From positions 1 through 64,000 of the forward strand of contig JAALGZ010000020.1 of assembly GCA_015227615.1 (NCBI GenBank): DNA of 64,000 nucleotides, read 5' to 3'. Shown one piece after another: positions 36,901-48,299 of this stretch. The notes below the pieces were generated by a model that saw only the letters and a list, made by a program, of their open reading frames with translations, made no database searches and had not been told where the DNA came from. The stretch is from Labyrinthula sp. Ha. Lineage: Eukaryota; Sar; Bigyra; Labyrinthulida; Labyrinthulaceae. A program made the position numbers and the translations under genes. Each line of letters opens with the position of its first letter. Within the stretch, counting starts at the first letter, position 1.

Positions 36901-38509
36901 AGCCATCAAGGTAAAAGCAGAGATTGTAGACTAAGCACTGAACGCGTGTGTTATACATCTTAATGACTTTTTGCGAGGTTATATCGTGCGTAGGAGCTTT
37001 TATTCCATGCCATGCGTGCATGCATTTTAAAAGTTTTCCTACGTCCTGTGTAGTTATGACCTCCCAGTCCTTTGTAGAAAGTATTTTGTTGTCGCCAAGA
37101 AAATATTTATCCTCTATGTGAAACTTGCGCTCTTCATTTGTCTTTGAAATAGACTTTGTGTTTAAATTAATTTTCTCCTGGAGTTCGTTTACACATAAAG
37201 TGCTAAAAATAGGAAGAACGTTTAATGGCTCAGAACATAAATTAAACCCAGAAACTCTTAAACTGAGGTCTTTTGAAAGCCGTGCTGATATGAAACTTTC
37301 AACAATTCTCTCATGAATACTTGGAAATTTAAGGAAAAAAACGTTGGAGCCTTTGTTGTGGACGGGAGATCCGTCCACATATATCCGGAAGTTCGGGTCA
37401 ATACTCTCATCCCGGCCTCTTGCATTTAGAGTTTTCAAGGATTTATTTATAACAGACATCAATCCATGAGAGGTTCCTCTCTTGAACACAATTTGGAGTG
37501 TTGAGAACTGAGTATCGTTTGTACCTGACACATCAAGAAAGCCTGTAAGACTAACAGTCTTTGTATGCCATGCCTTTTTCTTGTTGCTGTATGACCCAGT
37601 ACCGCTGGATGATTTTGTTTGAATTGTCAAGAATACTTCTGGATTAGAATTTTCGTAAGATACACTCAAATAAAAGGATATCCCAGCACTTCCATTCTTG
37701 GTTTTCATAGTAAATAGATTAATCCTAGAGGTTCTATCATCTTGAGTATCACTTCTTATGCGTGTTAAGCTCACTGACACAAACAGAGTAAGACCATATG
37801 CAAATACGGAGTCGAAGGTGTTATTCGACTTGAAAACTGGAAAACTAACGCGGCATTCGGTTCCTTGGGTGTGTGCAAATTCAAAAAAATCTGATGGGTA
37901 CTTTGGATCACCAATAATATATTTTTCATATTCTACAGATACCACCCGCTCGTTCAATAGTAATAAGCAAAGCCGGGCAAACTCTCTAGCCAACATCTTG
38001 ATGCATTTTTCTGTTAACTTCACTCTAGTTGAACTCTCTGAGAGAACGTGATCTAAGAGTTTAATAACATATTCCGGTGCATATGAATAATATAACCAAA
38101 AGTATATGGCCTTACAGTGAAATTTACTAAAAACATTCACAACACTGCCAAAGCTTAATTCTGCATCAGCTGCAAAGATCTCCAGAAAATTACTTAGGTT
38201 CAGTTTCCCAGATAGCATCAAACTCTGTATTTCAGAATATTTTATTTTTTGTGTTAACATCTCCACACTATATAAAACTTCTAAGGTCTTAGTTAAAAAC
38301 TCCCGAAGAGCATTACTAACAGTTTCGAAGCCAGCCTTAAAATTTAGAGCTATCTTCTTTTTCTCAGCAGCATATAACAAAAATGAGGCCAAGATATTTT
38401 CTGTACAAAGGCATTTTAATTCTTCCAATGAATGTGGTGATTTAATTAAGACTCGATGGACTTTATCAAGATACAAAGCAACATCTCTTCTTTCTTCACC
38501 ATCGTTCAT
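30926..38509 (-). CDS. Giant BEACH-domain protein (PH-BEACH, truncated C-terminus)
   Basis: BEACH proteins are very large scaffolds for vesicle traffic, lysosome size and autophagy. Three introns of 28-30 nt give a product of about 2,498 aa. Most is helical, armadillo-like sequence, with a concanavalin-A-like beta segment near residues 240-400. The PH-BEACH domain begins near 1910 (VFMGFRCIKVKPANIVEGRI, NHALYFDP) and continues over two introns. The BEACH domain follows (about 2075-2400): WRERQISNYDYLLELNRLGG, YPIFPWIISNY, LPVGALNPER, FLYGSHYSTMG, LLRQEPFTSLHIKLQQGHFD, LPPWAHNKPGDQGPYV, HHWVDLIFGFKQRGEAA. Only about 100 residues come after it, too few for the WD40 propeller usual in the family. 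The first ATG of the frame is at 38509; the frame reaches 38527 only through TTG. A 124-bp divergent promoter is shared with FAN1. Confidence 0.9.
31713..31742 (-). other. 30-nt intron 3 of the BEACH gene
   Basis: On the minus strand it runs GTATTG to AAATAG and interrupts the BEACH core between HFDYPDR and LFNSVPEAW, in phase 2. Its length is a multiple of three, but it carries an in-frame TGA, so retention still stops translation. Confidence 0.85.
32280..32308 (-). other. 29-nt intron 2 of the BEACH gene
   Basis: On the minus strand it runs GTAGTT to ATTTAG, phase 2. It joins the PH-BEACH segment ending HIEEYSS to SFFFAFEDEATRKKF, which leads into the BEACH domain. The second codon of the retained form is a stop. 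Confidence 0.85.
32579..32606 (-). other. 28-nt intron 1 of the BEACH gene
   Basis: On the minus strand it runs GTGTTT to ATTTAG with a CTATTAAC branch-like sequence just before the acceptor, phase 2. It joins FLKQGSNL to SDLQQLSHKQ within the PH-BEACH domain. The TAG of the acceptor is in frame if the intron is retained. Confidence 0.85.
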
Positions 38510-38633
38510 CGCAATTGCATTGCCCAAAATGTGTTTTGCACATAGCTGGTGCCTGTTACATTTGGAAATCGGTAACCGTTAAGAAAAGTAGTTTTACGAA
38601 AGAAGCATTGATAACTGAATTTGCAAGTTTTTT
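38510..38633. promoter_or_regulatory. Compact divergent promoter of BEACH and FAN1 genes
   Basis: Only 124 bp separate the start codons of the two diverging genes, so this stretch must hold both core promoters and both 5' leaders. It contains GGTAACCGTTAAG, which holds a Myb-like AACCGTTA sequence; a similar ACCGTTGA lies just before RPC4. No TATA box is obvious. The motif reading is an inference. Confidence 0.45.
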
Positions 38634-41109
38634 ATGATCAAGGAAGAGAACAGCTCTGGGAAGGATATATATGTTAGGTATTTAAAGAAAGTATGTGGTT
38701 TTGTTATGGTGGCATATCCTTGGACCCTAAGTAAACGCGAAGCTAAACGGTTGAAGTGGCTAACACATCAATCAGATGGGGTTATGTCTCTCATCATCAG
38801 ATTATATCTACGAAAACATAATGCGTGCTCGGTTGAAGAGGGTTTTAATTACTATTCGTTTACGAGAAATACTAGAAAGAGGCAATGGACTGCGATGGTT
38901 GATACCCCACCAGAGGTAACCATGGACAGGTTTTTTCCAAAACAAAGGAATGACATAGTTGATCTATGCACTGAAAAAAAGCGAAATGTCTCTCATATTA
39001 AAAATACAGAGCCTTCGCTAAAAGAGTTTGAGTTTGACAGGGTGGGGCTATCGACCAGAAAATTTGTTCTAGACACGGTGAACGCGAACAACGCGTTTTG
39101 TCTAAGGATGCTAAGGTTATGCGGAAAGAAAAGGGACCTGGTACATGTAGGAAAGTCGCTTAAAATATATGATAAAACAATTTCTCTGAATCAGAAGTGG
39201 CTTGTTGGTATTGAAAATTTTCTCAGTGGGCAAAATACACTCTCCCAGTCGTCGATTGCCTTATCCAGACACATGAAGCGCCATTTTCTACAACTCTCTG
39301 TCTCTGTAACATGGTTGCTGACAAAACTCTTCCAAACATTTTACTTGGGTGTTCTTCCTAGCATGAAGAGTCAAAGTTTTGAACATCCAGTCCTTATGGC
39401 TATGTTCGGAAAGCTCGCTTTGCCTGTGTACCAACCGGTCATAGCTCCACAAGAGTACTTCCACCTCGATACAACCTATGACATTAATTATTACATTAAA
39501 GTTAGATATCTATTAGAGATTGTTTATGATTTGTTCGACCGATTTGTTCCTAACAAAACTCCCAAGTTTGTACAAATGAAAAATCAAGTTCCTAGATTCA
39601 AAGATTTGTCTTCTGTTTATGCCCAAGCGGAACATGAAATAGAGTTTATTCTTCAAGAAACTAAGGCAACCAGAAATATACAGATAGAAGGTGTTACAGA
39701 ATTGTTACAGGCAGTAAGAGCAGGAAATTCTCAGGACGCAGTAGGGCTAATGCTTTGTCTTTGTGGTTTATATGCACATGAAACATTAACCCGGAAGGAC
39801 TTTGTTACTTTTTCCGAAATGAGAAATAGAAAATTTCCACATTTAATTGTACTAGAGCCTTCATATTTTCTTACAAGACTTGTCTACATTTCAAACAAGG
39901 TATTGGAGAAAGTTAATTGTTACTCGCTCGCCTTCAAGTTCCAAATTTTCCTAACTAATCTTGAAGACAAAGATGATTTAAGATGGTTGAGTCCAATAGT
40001 GGCTACAAAATTAGGCAAAGTTTTCGTTAGGTTGTTTATTAACTACAAGAAGGTACTGGAAAAGACGGACCAGAGTCAAGAAAAACTTTTTGTGTATTTG
40101 CAAAGGGCAATCAACAACAAAGATTTCGATGATAGTTGTGGAGAATATTTAAATATTTTTAAGCGTTATAGGCAACTTGGAAAAATTCTAAATAAGCAAG
40201 TTTGTTCAGCTCCGCAAGTGTTATTCCTGGAAACAAATGTGAGAACAATTAATTTTGATGCTATGCCACTAAGACAGACTATCGGAAACATGTATGGCAA
40301 GAGTATTTTTGTCTGTGATGACCTCGATCCTGACTCCTTTAAGACGAATTTTACTGTGGAAGAATATGCACTTCAGTGCTATATAAATGAACAAGAGAAA
40401 AATGGGATATATTGCAATGGTTTGCATTGTGAGGGCTCGCCACTACGAATGTTGTTTTCTCTGTTGTTGTACGACTCTTTCACTAGTAATGAAATGAATG
40501 GATGTTTTCCGGCATATGGACAAACCCTACCCCTTGACTTGATTACAAGCAAGATCATTCCGGAGCGTTGGTGCAAGTTGCAAGCGGATTTACTCTCTCT
40601 TTTTACGCTTTCAACTTGGGACCTGTTGGGCACCCTTGAGTGCAAGTATAAGTCACTGGTTGCACCAGATGTATTACAGCAAAACTTTTATAATCTAGAA
40701 ACCCTGAAACTCATTGCAGCCTGTATACGGTCAGAACGTCTTGTGAAAATTTTTCGAAAAATGCTCAGCAATTACACTTACTGGTGTTTTTTCTCACCTC
40801 TTCATATTTAGGAATGCTGGATTACCGGATCTGCTCATTTGTTCTGTTAGCTCAAACACAGGTGCCGCTAATCCTAACCTGTTTAGTGATGTTTGCCCTT
40901 CTTTTGGTTTGAGATATGACCCAGACACCAGCCAGAATGTCAACCTCAGCGAAGCAGTTTTAGCCAACCTTGAACTTGACATTATTTTCGCAGAAGTCAA
41001 AGGCCCAAACGACCGGTTAAATGAAAGGCAGCAGCTATGGTTAAAATACATGGATTTTAATTCGCTGCCTTGTTGTGAAATCAAGGTAACGAAGGAAAAG
41101 CGAGGTTGA
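38634..41109 (+). CDS. FAN1: FAN1 structure-specific nuclease (VRR-NUC)
   Basis: FAN1 is a nuclear 5' flap endonuclease and 5'-3' exonuclease used in interstrand crosslink repair. A 28-nt intron (40784-40811) splits the nuclease domain; splicing gives 815 aa. The central region is helical (TPR-like). The conserved C-terminal stretch includes LRQTIGNMYGKSIFV, VEEYALQCYINEQEKNG, GLHCEGSPLRMLFSLLLYD and PLDL, all FAN1 hallmarks. The PD-(D/E)XK VRR-NUC active site appears as AGLPDLLI (about residue 720) and EVKGPNDRLNERQQLWL (about 778). No UBZ zinc finger is visible at the N-terminus, so ubiquitin-dependent recruitment as in vertebrates is not evident. EVTMDRFF near residue 97 resembles a PCNA-binding PIP box with Glu in place of the first Gln. 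The gene converges on the F-box/ankyrin gene 315 bp away. Confidence 0.92.
40784..40811 (+). other. 28-nt intron in FAN1
   Basis: The intron runs GTGTTT to ATTTAG, phase 2. It joins SNYTYW to NAGLPDLL, restoring the VRR-NUC active site. If kept, the TAG of the acceptor ends the protein before the catalytic lysine. Confidence 0.9.
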
Positions 41110-41424
41110 GGCTTAGAAAACAGATCGACTGGTTCATGAACTTTGGGAAGTATTAACTTTCAAATTCTCGTTGAGGCGCTAGCAGCAAACTAAGGTAGTA
41201 TTCATTATTTGATCATACTGACAACATACAATCTGGATAACGTTGCGTGCATAGAATTATCTTCAAGGCTGTTAAGCGCACGTTACTTACAAGATTCGAA
41301 AAACACTACTCTTGGATGCAAACTTCTCTATATACATTCTAAGACACAAGTAAACCGCAGGTACGTAATCTATGGTTCCTTTACTTTCTTGGATTATCTT
41401 ACATCCTGTAGTTGTTGCAACTTT
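41110..41424. other. 315-bp spacer between convergent FAN1 and F-box/ankyrin genes
   Basis: This spacer lies between two stop codons of convergent genes. It should hold both 3' untranslated regions and poly(A) sites. No repeat, RNA gene or conserved motif is seen. It is far longer than the 21-29 bp gaps of three other convergent pairs here. Confidence 0.5.
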
Positions 41425-43206
41425 TTATAGTTTTTTTCTTCGATTTATTTTTCTTACCGAGTTTTCTTGGCCTTTTCTGTTATTTTTTCGCCGTTTCGTA
41501 ATACTTTGTAAATTAGTTCGTGCACCTAAATTAGTAGGCAGTTTCTGCAACGGATCTATTACTGGTAGCTTTCTTGCGGTGTGCGCTCTTAATGTTGAAA
41601 ACTTATATATTTCTTGCTTAATGTCTTTTGGTTTGTTTCTATCTTTGACGCGCTTAAGTTTTGGTCTTGTTAGTCTCGAGGACGAAGCTCTCTGTTTTTT
41701 CTTATCTCGTTTTCTTTGGCTTCTCTCAGCAGCAATCGATTTTGCACAAAACTCTGTTAACATTCGATATATCTTCTGGAAGCCGTTTCTCTTTGCCATG
41801 AACAGCGCCGTGGTACCAAAATTAGTTTCATGAAGAAGTTCTTTGCGTTTTAGTTTTCTAAGCAATGAAGATATAACCTCGATGTGACCATTCTCTGCTG
41901 CTGCATAAATCGGAGTCTTGTTGAGATATGTGGGTTTATTATAGTCTGCCCCGTATGATACTAGGAGCTCTACCACGGCGCTATGACCTTTCTCGGCGGC
42001 AATGAATATTGGAGTCTTTCCTGAGTCATTCCCAAGATCAATTAAGCAACCTGCTGCGGCATCTGGAACATTTGGAATTGAGTTGGAGGTGAGTGATAGC
42101 ATAAAAGCCTCTTCCATGGTGCGGCTACTTCTATCATTAAACAGCAAATCAACCATATCATTTCCTGACACCGATGATCGAGCCTCTAGAATTATTTTTA
42201 CTATTCTGGCGAACCCCCTCTCTGCAGCTAAATAAAGACAGGTTCGACCATCTGAAGTTACCGCATTAACTGCAGCTTCATTACTGAGAAGAAACTGGGC
42301 AACTTTTACAAACCCATTTGTAACTGCAGCTGACAATGCAGAACCATCACTTTTGGAGACGGAGTTAACATTAAGAATTTCTTTAAAAGATGTGGAATGG
42401 GACTGGCTCAACTTAGTTTGCAGTTTGAGTGCTTCTTGAAAAAGAAAATGTATAATGGAAAGGCCACCAACTTGACAGGCTAAAAATAATATGGTATGAT
42501 CTGAAGCATCAACTTCCTGAAAGAAACTGTTTTCAAGTTTTTCAATACTTTCTGCCCCATTAATTGAAATGGTAAATCTTGGAACCCATCTAGCTTGACA
42601 TTCTGCAAGGAGAATTTTAACTGCGTTTAGATGTCTGAACTGTACTGCTGTCATGAGAGGTGTCATTTCTTGTTTGGTTCGAGCATTCAGATTGCTATCT
42701 TTGTCAATAAGCAAATTTATCAAACTTATGGAACCGGATTTACAAGCAACATGAAGAAGTGTTCCTTCATCCCAATCTGCTGAGAGAGTTTCATTAACAT
42801 CGAAACCTATTTTCATCAAGTATGGGAAGCACGGAGATTGGAATCCATTTGAAATAAGACAAGCAATAGAGTCTAGAACTTTTTCTCCCACCCTCAAGCT
42901 TTCTATCTTCTTATGTAAGTAGAACAAGAAACCAAATCTAAAAGTCAATATTCTTTGTGATGTTAGGTCTTTGAATTCATTCAAGAATAAGTAAAGTGCA
43001 CCACGAACAACAAACTTCGCAAATTTCTTACTCACTAAACAAAAGTTCCATAAATCTTTGTTTCCCAAATAGGTTAGAATAAGACATTGACAATCCAGAG
43101 GGAATGCTTGTATATTTGGACATTTTTTGCGAATAAGTTGATTTACCTTGGTAGTGCTCAGAAGTCGTACTTGTATAGTGAAATTTTTGTCAAGCTTGAT
43201 TTGCAT
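41425..43206 (-). CDS. F-box/ankyrin-repeat protein with basic C-terminus
   Basis: This 593-aa protein looks like a substrate adaptor of an SCF-type ubiquitin ligase. An F-box-like segment lies at about residues 36-75 (FPLDCQCLILTYLGNKDLWN, then CLVSKKFAKFV). Ankyrin repeats follow from about 145 to 470, for example GTLLHVACKSGSISLINLLI, MTPLMTAVQFRHLNAVKILL, RTCLYLAAERGFARIVKIIL, KTPIFIAAEKGHSAVVELLV and KTPIYAAAENGHIEVISSLL. These would form the binding surface. The last 90 residues are strongly basic (KRDKKKQR, RPKLKRVKDRNKPK, RRKNNRK), resembling nuclear targeting or nucleic-acid contacts. No intron is needed. The F-box is divergent, so Skp1 binding is inferred. The 5' end faces a 5-kb desert. 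Confidence 0.85.
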   Translation of the reverse strand: MQIKLDKNFTIQVRLLSTTKVNQLIRKKCPNIQAFPLDCQCLILTYLGNKDLWNFCLVSKKFAKFVVRGALYLFLNEFKDLTSQRILTFRFGFLFYLHKKIESLRVGEKVLDSIACLISNGFQSPCFPYLMKIGFDVNETLSADWDEGTLLHVACKSGSISLINLLIDKDSNLNARTKQEMTPLMTAVQFRHLNAVKILLAECQARWVPRFTISINGAESIEKLENSFFQEVDASDHTILFLACQVGGLSIIHFLFQEALKLQTKLSQSHSTSFKEILNVNSVSKSDGSALSAAVTNGFVKVAQFLLSNEAAVNAVTSDGRTCLYLAAERGFARIVKIILEARSSVSGNDMVDLLFNDRSSRTMEEAFMLSLTSNSIPNVPDAAAGCLIDLGNDSGKTPIFIAAEKGHSAVVELLVSYGADYNKPTYLNKTPIYAAAENGHIEVISSLLRKLKRKELLHETNFGTTALFMAKRNGFQKIYRMLTEFCAKSIAAERSQRKRDKKKQRASSSRLTRPKLKRVKDRNKPKDIKQEIYKFSTLRAHTARKLPVIDPLQKLPTNLGARTNLQSITKRRKNNRKGQENSVRKINRRKKL

Positions 43207-46200
43207 TTAATTTTGTCCAATTACCATTCCCTCCTTAACAGCTAGGCAGAGTTTGATGGACTTCTCACGGGTATATAATCAGCTGAGATCATTATATGTG
43301 AAACCTTATAGTACATTCTAAATATATTAGCAATAAAAGATATTGAACTATTTTCCATACTGTGTATGGCGCAAAGATGTGTAGTTTCATGATGCAAGTG
43401 TAAAGTACTGAAGGAAGCTTAGTCTATGAAATGGGTATCTTATATATGAGCAAAACTGTATTAATTCACTCCTAAGCTTACGTTATTATATCCATTCTCG
43501 GGTTTTCCTCTTGTGCTTATGAACGAACCAATTTCTTGAAGTAAGAATAGCTAAATTTATATTGTGTTCATTTTTTTGACACCTTTATCCATATTGCTTG
43601 TGGACTTTAAGTTGGTCTATGAGGTCAAGGAAGCGACTATAGTTTAACAAGATGTATTATGTTTAGGTAATCTGTTTGGTCAACAAACCCGGTTTGAAGG
43701 GTTCATCGCCTCAGTTAAATCTGTTAATTTACCTTAGCTTCAGCTTACTGCATGTTATTGTTACTGTAGTTATTGTTTTAAACTCTTCTTATTTAAATCA
43801 GGAATATTTCATTTACTCTATATATGTATTCTTTAGTTATATTGTGAATTATAGGTTATAAGCTGTGCTGATTTTCTCAAAAGGACAAGTTCTAAGAGCT
43901 CAATTGACTATAAGTATATGCGGTTGACTTTTTAGCTATGTTCTTATTCCCTTACTTCTTTTATGAAAATAATTATGTATGAATTAGAAGTATCTATACC
44001 CTATCATGCAACAACTATTAACATTCATAGCTCTAATTAAAGCACGAACAGCACTTCCTAGATTTTAAAGATACAGTTCCTAAATCTGCAATTAAGAGCT
44101 AGCATAAAGGCAGTAACGGATTCTCTTACTGTGATCTATGCCGAGCTCTGGTGAAGTATCCCATATACTGCGAATGAATGAAAATTCTTCCTTGCACTTT
44201 GAATGAGAGCTGAACAATTCCGAGAAATTCATGGGGAAATAGGTAATGAAACCCAAGTGGAGGATGTCTTAGCTATTAAGTCGTATTGACATACAACTTC
44301 TGTACATGCACCAAAATATAGCTAAATTCAAGATCAATCATTGGTTTTGAAAGCTGATTTTTTTTTAGAAGTCTTCAGTTTCTAAGCATACCTACTAGAG
44401 GTACATTGAACTACATTCAGCAGGGATCAAGTGCCCTTGAGAAACAAGCAATTTTTTTTAAAGAAATGTTTGAGGCTTTTCAAGCTCTCCATGAATAATT
44501 TTATCAGGCTGAATCCTAGCTACTACTTAACCCATTCAAATTTTATTTTACTTGGCCAATACTGTGGCTAGACAAGATTTGCTCATATTGCTTCTTTTCG
44601 CTCATGCAAAGCTAACAGAGTCTCTTAACTGGTAAGCTAACTAGTAAAAAGCCCAACCAAAATGTGTTTGAATCTAAGAAGTCATTTTTAGTGGGCTATT
44701 GCCTCATCAATCTGCAGTCTGAGACAAAGAATTCTCTCGAGGCAGGTTAACTCATGGCATAGAAAGTGCCAATTGAGGAGCACAGGAAGTAAGTTATCGG
44801 GTAGACCTGCATTCATGACAATAGCAACTCCATCCCCCATTAGTGAAGATGTTGATATACCGCGGTCATAACAGAGGGGCCTTAGAATTTAGTCCAGCTT
44901 GGTATGAAAATAGTAATCGGTATAAACCAGAATAACTATCATGTTTATCCAAGACCCAAGAGATTAAATGTGTATGATCAGCTAAGGAGCATTCTTATTA
45001 TATAACATTATTAGAAGACTTGACTCGTAGTTTCTTGGGATTAAAAAATACTTAACTATTGGAAGTAACCACTTACAACTCCTAAAATACTTTTTCCTTC
45101 ATGATTCCTGCTATATGACCGGGAAGTTAAAACCTAGGGCAAATTGTCATCTTTAACTATTGATATAAAGTTTTAGACATCCTTAAACTTCATTGACAAT
45201 TCCTTATAAGTTCGAAAATGGCAAAGGCTAATTAAACTTTCTTGGCAGAAACCGAAAACTGTTTCGAGTCAAAACAGTGGTAATAGTCTTTTTTTCTCCA
45301 TAAAAATTAGCTTTTAGAGTTAAAACATCAGGCACCTTTGTTAGAGCTCAAGGCTTATCATTTTTACGTTCTCGCTTCTAATTTTCACTTATCTGACATT
45401 AAGTTTATAGATATAGCACAGTTTTCACAAAATATTGATCAAACTCCTCATAACAGCTTTGATCATTGTGTGAGGTGACTATGTAAATGTAATTAGATCA
45501 AAACCATACAGCAAACAACGTCAATTAATGGTTAGTTGTACAAAATATAGATTTATTTATTCCAGAAAAGATAACTAAAAAAATAGCAAAGGCTTACAGT
45601 TCTAAAACGAAAATACCATTCTTCCATGCAATTTACTGTGGTAAAGATGCTGTTACGCCTTTTCCCCAGGATCATGCAAGACAATTTCTATTTCTAAAAG
45701 TCTGAATAATCTTCTTGCATTGGTACCACTGTGCTATCAAATACACTAACATTTTAGGAGAGACAGTCTTTCTTCAACCAACAGAATTGGGATGTAACTC
45801 AAAGTAACTGAATTGACTCAAAGCTACTTGTGGAGTTAGGCACTCAACCATGAATGCTATGTTGAGATTTCTAATCGGCTGCAACTTATAAAAGTAGACT
45901 GTAGAGCTCACCTAAACTAATTTTTTGCGCTAAGATTATAAACTTGAGGTTGCACATTAAGAGACTTTTTGGCATTATATTTTCATCTGTTTAATGATAA
46001 ATAAGGTTTTTTTCACTCCGGAGTCAAATACTCCTAAATCTCATTGACTCATTTTTTAATTATCCAGACTCAAATCTCTCAAAGCCAAGAAAAGAGAAAA
46101 CGAATAAATAAGATATTAATCACAGTTTAGGAACTTGGATTTATTCATAAGAAGAGAAGATCAATATTTTGGAATACGGGTTTATTCACAAAAGCTACAG

Positions 46201-48299
46201 CTGAATATTTTGCAAAAGTGGTTTGGGGATTTGTGTTTATTCAAAAAACATAGAGAAGAACATTTTGAACCTTATTGTGAAATTGCTGACAGTAACACTT
46301 AAGTTTAATAATTTAATTTGATTTGAACACATGTCTACATCCTCTCAATTTCAATATTCCAAATTAATGAACTTGAAACTCTAATTAAGTTACATCAAAT
46401 ATGTCTTTTTTAACTTTTATACAAACCTGGATGAATCTGAGTTCAAGATATGGAAAAGTACGTAAATTCATCCTCATCTTCACTAAGTGTCGAGTCATGG
46501 AGGCCATTCTTAAAAGTGTACTCTGACCCAGACCTCAAAGAATAAGATTAATTAAGAACTTAGGTAGATATAATTTCATACAATAAGCAGAAGAATACAC
46601 ATTGACATTAACTTTTTAACTTTTACTGTTTACTCGGTACCTTGTATCGCGCTTCACTTAGTTAGTAGCCCCCTTTGCATTTTCTCTGAGTATGGGAAAT
46701 CTGCATTCTACGCGTCGCTGATTCAGGTTAAGTATGATCGAGAATAATTTTGGAATACTGCTCTGACCAATCATGTTACGAGGAGTATCTGACTACGGAT
46801 AAAAAAACCGGACCTATATACTGGTTAGCTTACCGTCTATTTTCTGCCACGTAAGATTGAAAATATAAATAGGAATTTATCCAAGACTATGTATCCAATG
46901 TCCCTGCTCCTGCAATAACCACATTTTGGTGTTTCTTTCATGCTGTCGTGAGCGATCAAAATGCAGATAGAAAGAGAAAGAATAACAAAAAGTGCTACCT
47001 GGTCAATTTGATCTAAGCAATATGACCACATAGATAAGCACAAGTGATAGTCTTCTACTAGTTCATCATGCTTATCTATAATTTGAAAGTGCCCAAAAAT
47101 CTGGAAAATGCGCAATAACATCTTCATTCTTCTTCTTACAACTTATTGCTCCAGATTCGTTTTTTATGTTGCTTTGTGCCAAGTTTTCAATGTTAATATC
47201 ACTCTAAGAAATGTCTTAATTCTGGCGTCGTCCTTATTTTCGGTACAACATATGCCAACATCAACTTGCCTGGAAAAAGTGTCCAAGTCGCAGAGCAATG
47301 GTACTAATGAACTAGAAGTAAGTGAAAGGCGAGTCCATATTCAAACTTTAAAAAAGTCAGCTTTGAGAAAAACTACCTGCTGTGAGTCTTTTTCATGGTT
47401 CTTACTAAATTTTTTATACTATCAAAAAGGTGCGAAACAAAAGTATAAACCGGGAATGCAGGTCAACCGTGTACTAGGAGTTACAACATTTTCGCCACCT
47501 GAGTATCAGTGTCTACCCAATTCACAATCACAACATAAATGATTACAAGATCTAGCAAATTAACTATCAGGCCAAGTAATATCTAAAACAGTTTTCAACA
47601 CGACAGTTAAGATCATCTTTCGTCCTTAAATTTGTTTACTGTAGGAGAGGTTAAACAAGCTCACTATGATTCTATGATATGCAATAGATATAATATAAAT
47701 AGTTAATTAAGTGCTTTGGTTCCTAATAATTTTTTTGGTTAAAAATATAAGTATTAATTAACTCATCAAATTACTGGACTTTCAATAAGTAAGAAGCAAG
47801 TGAAAATATGAAGTTCTCTGTATGAAAACAGCAATCCATTTGAAACCAAAGCACACGAACAAAGTGTAGTAACCTTTTCCTGTGGAAATTAAGATCTATA
47901 TCCGCGTAAAGAAGTTACTTCAAAGTTCCCTTATAACCTACGGGCATTTAACTTAGCTTCTCAAGGTATAATTAAACAAGTTAAAAGAGTGTGTGGTAAA
48001 TAGTTAGCTTGGTTAATGTATTATAATAAGTTTTTAGTCTTTTAATCTTAATTCAATACTTCATTAAAGATGAATATATATATGTATCTATTTGCACTAT
48101 AGATGATTTGATCTAAGTAACTTATTCTTTACCAGATAAACAAAAGTTGAGAAAATATTCAAATATCCCATTCCGTGTTTAATCTTTTTCCGATCTTTCT
48201 TTATTTTACTTGGGCCAAATAACCCATTCTTAGAAAAACACATGCATATTATCAAAGCGTCATTCATAAAAGTCTTTACTTAGATAAAGAACCTTTTAA
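43207..48299. other. Gene desert of about 5.1 kb between divergent genes
   Basis: This AT-rich spacer lies between the F-box/ankyrin gene and the thioesterase gene. Two frames overlap on opposite strands near 46837-47542 (96 codons minus, 144 plus). The 144-codon one starts with a hydrophobic, signal-like stretch but has no recognisable domain and is only marginally longer than chance predicts. Short protein-like stretches near 44200-44900 on plus (for example ALEKQAIFFKEMFEAFQALH) may be debris. A degenerate three-unit repeat (46138-46270) is listed separately. Confidence 0.55.
46138..46270 (+). repeat. Degenerate tandem repeat, about three units
   Basis: The phrase TTTATTCA, followed 15-20 bases later by A(A/C)ATTTTG, recurs three times, starting near 46140, 46181 and 46236. 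The units are diverged and unevenly spaced (41 and 55 bp), so this would be an old tandem duplication. Chance similarity in AT-rich DNA is possible. Confidence 0.4.

Noticed and set aside
30926-38527. Four separate genes at the BEACH locus
   Set aside because: The pieces join through 28-30 nt introns within the conserved PH-BEACH and BEACH cores, and the total length is a multiple of three.
47108-47542. 144-codon plus-strand frame with a hydrophobic start
   Set aside because: It overlaps a 96-codon frame on the other strand and shows no recognisable motif. It is the longest unexplained frame and could be real, but nothing beyond length supports it.
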